DNA from: Actinacidiphila acididurans
Lineage (GTDB): Bacteria > Actinomycetota > Actinomycetes > Streptomycetales > Streptomycetaceae
Direction: 5' to 3'
Assembly: GCF_016918855.1 (NCBI RefSeq)
Contig: NZ_JADKYB010000003.1
Coordinates: 372,001 to 436,000 of the forward strand
Length of the DNA: 64,000 bases
Below the pieces are notes generated by a model. The model saw nothing but the letters and a program-made list of their open reading frames with translations. It did no database searches and had not been told where the DNA came from. A program made the position numbers and the translations under genes. Shown here piece by piece: positions 17,564-25,039 of the stretch (position 1 is its first letter; the number at the start of each line of letters is the position of its first letter).

Positions 17564-18496
17564 ATGGTGCTGCGCCAACTGGAATACCTGGTGGCCCTGG
17601 CCCGGGAACGGCACTTCGCCCGCGCCGCCGCCGCGTGCTACGTCTCGCAGCCCTCGCTGTCGGCCGCCATCCGCAAACTGGAGCACGAACTCGACGTGCC
17701 GATCGTGCGCCGCGGGCGCCGCTTCGAGGGGCTGACCCCCGAGGGCGAACGCGTACTGGCCTGGGCGCACCGCATGCTCGCCGAGCGCGACGCCCTGCGC
17801 CAGGAGCTGGCGGCGATGCGCGGCGGCCTGACCGGCACGCTGCGGATGGGCGCCATCCCGACCGCCATGACCGTCGCCTCCCTGCTGACCACACCGTTCT
17901 GGGAGCGGCACCCGGGGGTGCGGGTCAGCCTCGACTCGCTGTCCTCGGCCGAGATCACCCACCGGCTCGCCGCGTTCGAACTCGACGTGGCGATGACGTA
18001 CCTGGACGACAGCATGCTCCGCCACGTCCGCCGTATCCCCCTGTACGAGGAGCGCTACGTCCTGCTCACCCGCCACCCCACCGGCCCCACGGCCACCTGG
18101 GCGCAGGCCGCCGCGCTGCCGCTGTGCCTGCTCGCCCCCCGGATGCGCAACCGCCGCATCATCGACGAGTACTTCGCCGCCGAGGGGGCCACCGCCGACC
18201 CCGCCGTCGAGTCGGACACCGTGGCCGGACTGTACGCACTGCTGTCGGCCGGCCGCTGGTCCAGCGTGATCTCGCACGCCTGGCTCCACATGTTCGGCGT
18301 CCCCCCGGGCATGCACGTCGTCCCCCTCCGGGGCCCCGTCCACGGCCCCCGGGTCGGCCTGGTCGTCGCCGACCACGAACCCCGCTCCGTCCTGGCCGCC
18401 GCGCTCCTGACCGTCGCCCGCGAAGCCCGCGTCCGCGAGTCCCTGGACGACCTGCTCACCTCCCACCTGTCCGGCGAGCGACCCGCCGGCTCCTGA
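17564..18496 (+). CDS. LysR-family regulator beside formate dehydrogenase
   Basis: 310 residues. N-terminal winged helix (RQLEYLVALARERHFARAAAACYVSQPSLSAAIRKLEHEL, residues 4-43) and the usual two-lobed effector domain (GTLRMGAIPT, LDVAMTYLDD). The ATG at 17564 follows GGGCGGGG. It sits immediately upstream of, and in the same direction as, the formate dehydrogenase gene, with tandem LysR-type dyads between them, so it is the likely activator of that gene with formate or a related one-carbon signal as inducer (inference). Confidence 0.9.
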   Translation: MVLRQLEYLVALARERHFARAAAACYVSQPSLSAAIRKLEHELDVPIVRRGRRFEGLTPEGERVLAWAHRMLAERDALRQELAAMRGGLTGTLRMGAIPTAMTVASLLTTPFWERHPGVRVSLDSLSSAEITHRLAAFELDVAMTYLDDSMLRHVRRIPLYEERYVLLTRHPTGPTATWAQAAALPLCLLAPRMRNRRIIDEYFAAEGATADPAVESDTVAGLYALLSAGRWSSVISHAWLHMFGVPPGMHVVPLRGPVHGPRVGLVVADHEPRSVLAAALLTVAREARVRESLDDLLTSHLSGERPAGS

Positions 18497-18531
18497 TAGC
18501 CGTTGGCTATCCGCACATAGCGACAATCGCT
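18495..18531. promoter_or_regulatory. tandem LysR-type operator before fdh
   Basis: GATAGCC-GTT-GGCTATC (18495-18511) is a perfect 7-base dyad of the ATAG-N7-CTAT form; AGCGA-CAA-TCGCT (18519-18531) is a second dyad. Their centres are 22 bases apart, two helical turns, like the recognition and activation half-sites of LysR regulators. The first overlaps the lysR stop codon; TTGACC at 18532-18537 could be the -35 box. Confidence 0.65.
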
Positions 18532-18601
18532 TTGACCTGCGCAAACGCCCAAGAGGATGGTGAAAGGGCCCACCCGACAACGGAGTTGAGGAGCCCTTTC
18601 C

Positions 18602-19759
18602 ATGGCCAAGGTGCTGTGCGTTCTGTACGACGACCCCGCCGGCGGATACCCCACGTCCTACGCGCGCGACGACCTGCCGGTGATCGACCGTTATCCCGGC
18701 GGGCAGACCGCCCCCACCCCCGCGGCCGTCGACTTCGTGCCCGGCCACCTCCTGGGCAGCGTCTCCGGCGAACTCGGCCTGCGCCGCTTCCTGGAGGAGG
18801 CCGGGCACACGCTGGTGGTCACCTCGGACAAGGACGGCGACGGGTCGGTCTTCGACCGCGAGTTGGCCGACGCCGACGTGGTGATCTCGCAGCCGTTCTG
18901 GCCGGCGTACCTGACCGCCGAGCGGATCGCCGCCGCCCCGAAGCTCAAGCTCGCCGTCACCGCCGGCATCGGCTCCGACCATGTGGACCTCGACGCGGCC
19001 GTCGCCCGCGGCATCACGGTCGCCGAAGTCACGTTCTCCAACAGCATCAGTGTCGCCGAGCACGTGGTGATGATGACGCTGTCCCTGGTCCGCAACTACC
19101 TGCCGTCCTACCGGGTGGTGCTCGACGGCGGCTGGAACATCGCCGACTGCGTGGCCCGCTCCTACGACCTGGAGGGCATGAACGTCGGCACGGTCGCGGC
19201 CGGCCGCATCGGGCTGGCGGTGCTGCGCCGCCTCGCGCCCTTCGACGTCAAGCTGCACTACACCGACCGGCACCGGCTGCCCGCCGAGGTCGAGCGGGAA
19301 CTCGGCCTGACCTTCCACGAGAGCGCCGCCGCGATGGTCCCGTACTGCGACGTCGTCACGATCAACGCCCCGCTCCACCCGGAGACCGAGGGCATGTTCG
19401 ACGACAAGCTGATCGGCGCGATGAAGCGCGGCGCGTACCTGATCAATACGGCACGGGCCCGGATCGCCGACCAGGACGCCGTCGTCCGCGCCCTGGAGAG
19501 CGGGCAGTTGGCCGGATACGCCGGCGACGTGTGGTTCCCGCAGCCCGCCCCCGCCGACCACCCCTGGCGCACCATGCCGCACCACGGCATGACGCCGCAC
19601 ATCTCCGGCTCGTCGCTGTCCGCCCAGGCCCGTTACGCCGCCGGCACCCGGGAGATCCTCGAGTGCTGGCTGGCCGGCCGCCCCATCCGCGACGAATACC
19701 TCATCGTCCAGGGCGGGGCGCTGGCCGGGGCGGGCGCCCACGCGTACAGCACGCACTGA
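18602..19759 (+). CDS. fdh: NAD-dependent formate dehydrogenase
   Basis: 385 residues, the usual length of the metal-free D-2-hydroxyacid-dehydrogenase-type formate dehydrogenase (formate + NAD+ to CO2 + NADH, cytosolic). Conserved blocks: AGIGSDHVDL (121-130), FSNSISVAEHVVM with catalytic Asn 147, the dinucleotide motif GTVAAGRIG (196-204), HYTDRHRLP with Asp 221/222 setting NAD preference, NTARARIADQDAV with the catalytic Arg, and TPHISGSSLSAQARY with the catalytic His. GAGGAG precedes the ATG. One oddity: the motif is AAGRIG rather than the commoner AAGRIGL context but key residues are intact. It is controlled, most likely, by the preceding LysR protein. Confidence 0.93.
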   Translation: MAKVLCVLYDDPAGGYPTSYARDDLPVIDRYPGGQTAPTPAAVDFVPGHLLGSVSGELGLRRFLEEAGHTLVVTSDKDGDGSVFDRELADADVVISQPFWPAYLTAERIAAAPKLKLAVTAGIGSDHVDLDAAVARGITVAEVTFSNSISVAEHVVMMTLSLVRNYLPSYRVVLDGGWNIADCVARSYDLEGMNVGTVAAGRIGLAVLRRLAPFDVKLHYTDRHRLPAEVERELGLTFHESAAAMVPYCDVVTINAPLHPETEGMFDDKLIGAMKRGAYLINTARARIADQDAVVRALESGQLAGYAGDVWFPQPAPADHPWRTMPHHGMTPHISGSSLSAQARYAAGTREILECWLAGRPIRDEYLIVQGGALAGAGAHAYSTH

Positions 19760-19809
19760 CGCCCGCACACTGACGTCCGCACACTGACGTCCGCACACTG
19801 ACGTCCGCG
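19754..19809. repeat. 14-bp tandem repeat, four copies, over fdh stop
   Basis: Unit CACTGACGTCCGCA; copy 1 has C for T at base 9 and copy 4 ends in G. The first copy contains the fdh stop codon, so copy-number slippage would not change the protein. Confidence 0.9.
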
Positions 19810-19850
19810 CGCCGGCTTCCCCGTACCGGCACACGCCAGTCGTTCCGCGC

Positions 19851-19882
19851 CGGCCCGGATGCCACGGCAGTGGTCCGGGCCG
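19851..19882. terminator. bidirectional hairpin between fdh and methyltransferase
   Basis: Nine-base-pair outer stem (19851-19859 with 19874-19882) and an inner CCAC/GTGG stem, located between two convergent genes. Confidence 0.7.
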
Positions 19883-19895
19883 ACGCGGCGCCCGG

Positions 19896-20702
19896 TCAGG
19901 AGGCCGCTGCGCCCGCCCGCGCCTCGATCAGGAAGCGCTGCGCGTGCGCCACGAACGGCCCGTGGCGCTCGATGAAGTCGTGCAGCAGCGCCAGGCGGCC
20001 ACGGTAGGCGGGCACGGTGAAGTCCGGCACGATCCAGATCACCTTGCGCAGGAAGTGCACCACGGCAGCGATGTCGTGGAACTCCATCCGCAGCGCCTCC
20101 TGGCGGACGTCCACCACGTCGAGCCCGGCCGCCTCGGCACTGGTGACGGCCGCGACCGGACTCGCGCCGGCTGTGGTCGCGTACGGGCCCAGGTCCGGAT
20201 GGACCGAGACCTGGCGCGAGCCCATCATGAACTCGGTCAGCTCCCGGACCGATCCGGACCCCACCTGCTGCGACAGATACGTGCCGCCCGGCCGCAGCAC
20301 GCGCCGCACCTCGTCCCAGCGGGTGAGCACCGGGTGGCGGCTGACGACCAGGTCGAAGCGGTCCGCCGGGAACGGCAGATCGGCGGTGGCGGCCACCTCC
20401 ACGACGCCGCCGCCGAAAGGGGCGAGGGCGCGCCGGGCGATCGGCACGTTCGGCTGCCACTCCTCGGTGGCCGCCAGCACCGGCGGCGTCGCACCCGCCG
20501 AGGTCAGCGCGAACGCCAGCACCTCACCGCCGCCGGTCTGGACGTCGAGCACGGATTCGGCCGCCGCCAGCCGGCCCGCGAGCAGCCGCGCGTACCCCCA
20601 CGACGGCCGCTGCTCGGTGGCCCGTCCCGCGAACCAGGAGAAGTCCCAGCCCTCGGTGGGGACGGCCGCGCCCTCGGCGAGCAGATCGTCGAACCCGGAC
20701 AT
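19896..20702 (-). CDS. class I SAM-dependent methyltransferase
   Basis: 268 residues. SAM-binding motif I is VLDVQTGGGEVL (51-62), followed by LAATEEWQPNV, LPFPADRFDLVVSRHPVLTRWDEVRRVLRPGGTYLSQQVG, typical of methyltransferase domain 11 proteins. GGAG precedes the ATG. Eleven bases separate it from the stop of the upstream hydrolase, so the two form an operon. Substrate unknown; the small standalone form suggests a small-molecule methylation. Confidence 0.87.
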   Translation of the reverse strand: MSGFDDLLAEGAAVPTEGWDFSWFAGRATEQRPSWGYARLLAGRLAAAESVLDVQTGGGEVLAFALTSAGATPPVLAATEEWQPNVPIARRALAPFGGGVVEVAATADLPFPADRFDLVVSRHPVLTRWDEVRRVLRPGGTYLSQQVGSGSVRELTEFMMGSRQVSVHPDLGPYATTAGASPVAAVTSAEAAGLDVVDVRQEALRMEFHDIAAVVHFLRKVIWIVPDFTVPAYRGRLALLHDFIERHGPFVAHAQRFLIEARAGAAAS

Positions 20703-20713
20703 CTCGCGCTCCT

Positions 20714-21553
20714 TCAGCCGAGGAATCCGGCGACGGACGCCGTGAACCGTTCGGGATCGTCCAGCCACGGATAGTGCCCGGCCCCGGGCTGGACGACGAG
20801 TTCGGCGTGCGGGAACAGCCCGGCGTACTCGGCCACCGCGGACGGCGGGGTGTTGAGGTCCACCTCCCCGGCCAGCAGCAGCACGGACCCGCCGAACCGG
20901 GCCAGTCCCGCCCGCGTGTCCGCCGGGTCGAAGGCGCTCTCCTGCGTGAACACGGCCTCGGCCGCGCCGTTCGTCTGCTCCTCGTCGGCCGCGTGCAGGG
21001 CCCGGGCCGCCGCGTCCCAGCGGCCGTGGAAGAAGGGGGCGGCGGTCTGCCACAGCTCCTCGCTCTGCCGCCCCGCCATGAGTTCCTCCAGCGCGGCGAA
21101 CGCCGCGGGGAACCACTGCTCGCCCTTGCGAAGCTCCGCCGTCCGCAACCGCAGGTCCGTATCGATCGCGATGCCGACCGCCCGGACGCTCGGCGTGACC
21201 AGTACGAGCCGGCCGACCCGCTCCGGGTGGCGCGCCGCGTACATCGCGGCGAGATTCGCACCGGCCGAGTGCCCGAGCAGGTCCAGCCGCTCCAGACCGA
21301 GGTGTTCGCGCAGTGCCTCCACGTCCGCCACCAGCCGCTCGCAGCGGTACGAGGCCGGGTCGTCGGGCAGCGCGGACTCCCCGGTGCCGCGCAGGTCCAG
21401 CCGGATCAGCCGCCGGTGCGCCGGCAGGCCGCCGAGGTCGCCGAGATAGACCGAGGCCCGCATCGGACCGCCGGGCAGGCAGACCAGCGCGGGGCCGGTC
21501 CCGGACGCGTGGCAGGCAAGCATGGTTCCGTCGTACGCGGAAAAGGTGGGCAT
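20714..21553 (-). CDS. alpha/beta hydrolase
   Basis: About 279 residues. Oxyanion-hole region LVCLPGGPMRAS, RLDLRGTGES, nucleophile elbow GHSAG (Ser 96), acid in LLLAGEVDLNTPP and catalytic His in PGAGHYPW: a complete triad in the order of proline-iminopeptidase/epoxide-hydrolase-like enzymes. Family-like sequence starts at the ATG at 21553 (MPTFSAYDGT); ATG at 21565 and a GTG at 21619 are alternatives and none has a clear Shine-Dalgarno sequence. Operon with the methyltransferase. Substrate unknown. Confidence 0.85.
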   Translation of the reverse strand: MPTFSAYDGTMLACHASGTGPALVCLPGGPMRASVYLGDLGGLPAHRRLIRLDLRGTGESALPDDPASYRCERLVADVEALREHLGLERLDLLGHSAGANLAAMYAARHPERVGRLVLVTPSVRAVGIAIDTDLRLRTAELRKGEQWFPAAFAALEELMAGRQSEELWQTAAPFFHGRWDAAARALHAADEEQTNGAAEAVFTQESAFDPADTRAGLARFGGSVLLLAGEVDLNTPPSAVAEYAGLFPHAELVVQPGAGHYPWLDDPERFTASVAGFLG

Positions 21554-21641
21554 GCCGATGACCATGACAGCCGCGTCCCACCTGCGGCAACCGGATTCCC
21601 GTGGGGCCCTGTTCGGCACGGCCGGACCGTTCGCGCACCCC

Positions 21642-22982
21642 TCACGGCGGGGGTTGGAGCACGGTCGTACGACCCCGGGTCAGCGCGAGCCGGGTGACGC
21701 GGGCCCAGTCCAGCGGCGGTCCGCCGCGGGGCGCTCCCGGACGGTCGCGCGGCACCCGGACCCGCAGCGCGGCCGGGGCGATCACGCACCGGACCGGAGT
21801 CGGCAGGACCAGTGACTCGCCGTCCACGCCGACCGGGACGGCCGGGGCGTCGGCCTCAACGACCGCCTCCCCGGCGCGGACCAGCACCAGCCCCCGGGCG
21901 TGCCGCCCCCGCAGCATCCCGGCGGCCTGCGCCGCGTTGTCCACGGTCACGCCGAGGATGCCGAGTACCCCCGTGTCCAGCCGGTCCCGGCGGCCCAGCC
22001 CCGCCGGATCGTCGGTCCGGTACGGATTGTTGCTGATCAGGACGGCCTGCGGTGCCTCGATGCGGGTCCGCCGGAGGCGCACGGTCAGGCGGGGGCCGCG
22101 GTGCCCGGTCAACAGGCCGGGCAGCATCGACAAGGTGGTGCGGACCTTGTCCGCTCGGTAGGCGGGGTTCTGGACGACCGCCGCGTAGGCACCGAAGGAG
22201 ACGTTGTTCACGAACACCCGCCCGTCGACCCGGCCCAGGTCCACCCGCACCTCCACTGCGTCGGTGAGCGCGTCCAGGCACGCCCGCGGGTCGTCCCGGT
22301 CCAGCCCCAGGTCCATGGCGAAGTGATTGCGGGTGCCGGCGCAGATCACCAGGAACGGCAGTCCGCGCTCGGCTGCCACACCCGCGACCAGAGCCTGCGT
22401 CCCGTCGCCGCCCGCGACGCCGAGCAGGTCCGCCCCCGCGTCGGCGGCCCGCCGGGCGAGCTCCGCCACGTCCTGCCGGCGGCTCGCGTCCAGCAGCACG
22501 ACGTCCGCCCCCAGCTCCCGCGCCCGTTCGACCAGACCGAAGGCGGCGACCTTGCCGCCGCCCGAGCGCGGGTTCATCACGAGGAACGGCCGCCGCGGGC
22601 GCGGCGTCCAGTGCTCGGCGGCGGCCTGGCGCCCGTACGCCCCGGCCAGCGCGGCCCGTCCCGTCCCGGCGGCCGTCCCTGCCAGGGCGAGCGAGAGCAG
22701 CACCACCCACAACAGGTTCATGACGACGTAGAACGCGATCACCACCAGCGGGGCCACCACCACCAGTACGGCGGCCAGCACCCGCAGCGGTCCGGTACGG
22801 GTCAGCGTCCACCACGTCCCCGCCGCCACGGTCACCAGTCCTGCCGCCCCCGCGCCGAGCAGGACCAGATTGCGCAGCCCGCCGGCCAGCAGCAGCACCG
22901 TCGGCGCGCTCGCGCCGGCCACCAGCGCCAGCCGGGCGAGCAGTCGTGGCGCCATGTCGTGCTGGAGAGGCGGCGACGCCAT
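21642..22982 (-). CDS. diacylglycerol kinase-like lipid kinase with membrane domain
   Basis: 446 residues. Three to four transmembrane helices (about 15-105) are followed by a diacylglycerol kinase catalytic domain: NPRSGGGK (137-144), GGDGTQALVAG (191-201), GTRNHFAMDLG (216-226) and VFVNNVSFGAYA. These enzymes use ATP to phosphorylate diacylglycerol, sphingoid or ceramide-like lipids at the membrane. The fused membrane domain is larger than in soluble DgkB. GGGAGG precedes the ATG at 22982. Single-gene unit between a glycosidase terminator and the hydrolase operon; its stop lies about 90 bases from the hydrolase start. Confidence 0.88.
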   Translation of the reverse strand: MASPPLQHDMAPRLLARLALVAGASAPTVLLLAGGLRNLVLLGAGAAGLVTVAAGTWWTLTRTGPLRVLAAVLVVVAPLVVIAFYVVMNLLWVVLLSLALAGTAAGTGRAALAGAYGRQAAAEHWTPRPRRPFLVMNPRSGGGKVAAFGLVERARELGADVVLLDASRRQDVAELARRAADAGADLLGVAGGDGTQALVAGVAAERGLPFLVICAGTRNHFAMDLGLDRDDPRACLDALTDAVEVRVDLGRVDGRVFVNNVSFGAYAAVVQNPAYRADKVRTTLSMLPGLLTGHRGPRLTVRLRRTRIEAPQAVLISNNPYRTDDPAGLGRRDRLDTGVLGILGVTVDNAAQAAGMLRGRHARGLVLVRAGEAVVEADAPAVPVGVDGESLVLPTPVRCVIAPAALRVRVPRDRPGAPRGGPPLDWARVTRLALTRGRTTVLQPPP

Positions 22983-23080
22983 GGAGCCTCCCGCGTGCTG
23001 GGCCGACCCCCTGCACCCATTGTGGCCCGGGACGGTCGGCGGGGCGCTGCGATGCGCCTGCGGCGCGCGGTTCACTACGA

Positions 23081-23121
23081 GTGCGCGGCGCCCGGGCCCC
23101 CACGGACCGGGCGCCGCGCAC
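23081..23121 (-). terminator. strong hairpin after GH29 gene
   Basis: Perfect 15-base-pair stem (23081-23095 with 23107-23121), 11-base loop, placed 22 bases beyond the glycosidase stop codon. Confidence 0.85.
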
Positions 23122-23143
23122 GTGTGCGGACGGCGGGCGCGGA

Positions 23144-25039
23144 TCAGCCGGGCGTCACCGTGCGGTACAGGCCCAGCGTGGACAGGCTGGGGGTGCCGCG
23201 GGATTGCGTGATGGTCAGGCGCAGGCGCTGGGTGGCGCTCTGGAGGGGGACGGTCAGGATGCGGGAATAGCCGATGGTCGTGCCCGTGGCCAGCCGGGTC
23301 CAGGCGGCGCCGTCCCAGGAGTCCAGGGCGAACTGCTCGACGTGCTGGCCGCGCCTGATGTCCTCGCCCAGCCGGACCTGGTCGAACTCGGTGCCCGCGG
23401 GCAGGCGGAGTTCGACGGTGCCGGTGGTGGCGTCGCCCGGCGGGGACCAGGAGGTGCGCAGGGTGCCGTCGCTCAGGCTGTCGGCGAGGTCGGCCGGCTT
23501 GGCGCCGGCCAGCATGTTGTCCGCGTAGGTACGGGCGATCGCCTGCCCGAAGGCGGTCAGGGAGGCGACATCGGCGTCGTCCACCCGGCCCGCCGTGTTC
23601 GGCGGCACATTGAGCAGCAGGACCGCGTTGCGGCCCACCGAGGTCAGGTAGCGGTCCACCAACTGCTGGGCGGTCTTGGGGCGTTCATTGGCGTGCCAGA
23701 ACCAGCCGGGCCGCAGCGAGACGTCCGCCTCGGCGGCGAACCACTGCAGGAACCTCACCCCCGGCGCGGTGATCGCCGCGTCCGAGCCGATGTCGGTCAC
23801 CTGCGCGCCGTGCGGCAGCAGCCCCTCGCCGTGCGCCGTGGCAGGGTCCGCGGTCGCCGGGGTGACGCTCCACTCGCTCAGCCGGGCCACCCCGTCCTCG
23901 TTGCCGACCCAGCGGGTGCCCTGCGGGCCGGCGAAGGTGACCGTGTCCGGCGAGAGCGCGTGGATCAGCTTGAACCACGTCGTGAAGTCGTACGCCTCGC
24001 TGACCCCGCTGGACGTCCACGGGTTGGCGCCGTCCAGCCACAGCTCGTCGATCGGGCCGTACTCGGTGAACAGCTCGTACAGCTGGTTGAGGTAGTAGGC
24101 GTTGTAGTCGTCCGTCGTCACCGAGAAGCTCGGCAGCCGCCCGGCCGCGACCGCCTCGGCCCGGTCGTCGCCCTCCACCAGCGTCGGGATCGTCCGCTCG
24201 ACGACCGCGCTGCCGCTGCCGTACCGGCCCATCCCGGACGGCGTACGGTCCCGGTCGTCGTACGTCGACTGCTCCTCGGTGCTGAGCGGCCGGCCCGCGT
24301 CGTGCTTGGCGACGACCTGCTCGACGAAGGTGCGGTGCCAGGCGTGCGGGAGTTCGGCGCCGTCGGCGGGGGAGAGGTAGACCCCGACCCTCAGCCCGGC
24401 CGTGCGGGCCGCGCGCAGGTAGCTGCCCAGGATGTCACCGGCCGGGTTGACGTTCCCCTCGCCGCGGATCTTCCAGTACGCGGCGTAGTCGGTGTCCCGG
24501 TCCGCCGCCGCCCGGGCCCGGGCGGCCTGCGCGGTCGCGTCCGGGGCCCCGCCGCCGTACCACCACGGGCTCGCGATCACCGAGTGGTTGGTGTAGCGGG
24601 TCGGGTAGACCACGAAGCCGTCGTGGTGCTTGGCGGTGAGCATCACCTGCTTCATGCCGGCCGCCTTGTACGCCCGCATCCACTGCTCCACGTCCACCGC
24701 GGCCGGCGCGAAGGTGGCCTCGTCCTCGCAGCCCGAGCCCCACTCCCGGTCGGTGAAGGTGTTCATCCCGAAGTGCGTGAACCCGGTCACCTCGCACTGC
24801 TGCCAGGCCACTTGGGGCGGGCGTGGCACGATGTGCGCGGCCTTCGCGATGATCCGCTCGGGCGTGTCGGTGGGCAGGACCGGCATGACCGGCGCCGGCC
24901 GGATCGGGCCGCCGGGCGGGGGCGGCACGTCGTCCGCGGCGGCCGGCGCCGCGAGCCCAGTAGTCAGCACGGTGGTCAGCCCGGTGGCGGCGGCCGTCAC
25001 GGCCGTACTCGTGGCCAGGAAGTCGCGCCTGCTGATCAT
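23144..25039 (-). CDS. secreted alpha-L-fucosidase (GH29) with C-terminal discoidin domain
   Basis: 631 residues. Tat signal peptide (MISRRDFLATSTAV, cleaved near APAAADD). GH29 blocks: FTHFGMNTFTDREWGSG (87-103), KQVMLTAKHHDGFVVYPTRYTNHS and the nucleophile region PIDELWLDGANPW with Asp 336. A carbohydrate-binding F5/8-type domain occupies the last 140 residues. It should release alpha-linked fucose from glycans outside the cell. The ATG overlaps the GH20 stop codon (ATGA) and has GGGAGG upstream, so it is the second gene of a coupled glycosidase operon under RpiR control. Confidence 0.92.
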   Translation of the reverse strand: MISRRDFLATSTAVTAAATGLTTVLTTGLAAPAAADDVPPPPGGPIRPAPVMPVLPTDTPERIIAKAAHIVPRPPQVAWQQCEVTGFTHFGMNTFTDREWGSGCEDEATFAPAAVDVEQWMRAYKAAGMKQVMLTAKHHDGFVVYPTRYTNHSVIASPWWYGGGAPDATAQAARARAAADRDTDYAAYWKIRGEGNVNPAGDILGSYLRAARTAGLRVGVYLSPADGAELPHAWHRTFVEQVVAKHDAGRPLSTEEQSTYDDRDRTPSGMGRYGSGSAVVERTIPTLVEGDDRAEAVAAGRLPSFSVTTDDYNAYYLNQLYELFTEYGPIDELWLDGANPWTSSGVSEAYDFTTWFKLIHALSPDTVTFAGPQGTRWVGNEDGVARLSEWSVTPATADPATAHGEGLLPHGAQVTDIGSDAAITAPGVRFLQWFAAEADVSLRPGWFWHANERPKTAQQLVDRYLTSVGRNAVLLLNVPPNTAGRVDDADVASLTAFGQAIARTYADNMLAGAKPADLADSLSDGTLRTSWSPPGDATTGTVELRLPAGTEFDQVRLGEDIRRGQHVEQFALDSWDGAAWTRLATGTTIGYSRILTVPLQSATQRLRLTITQSRGTPSLSTLGLYRTVTPG

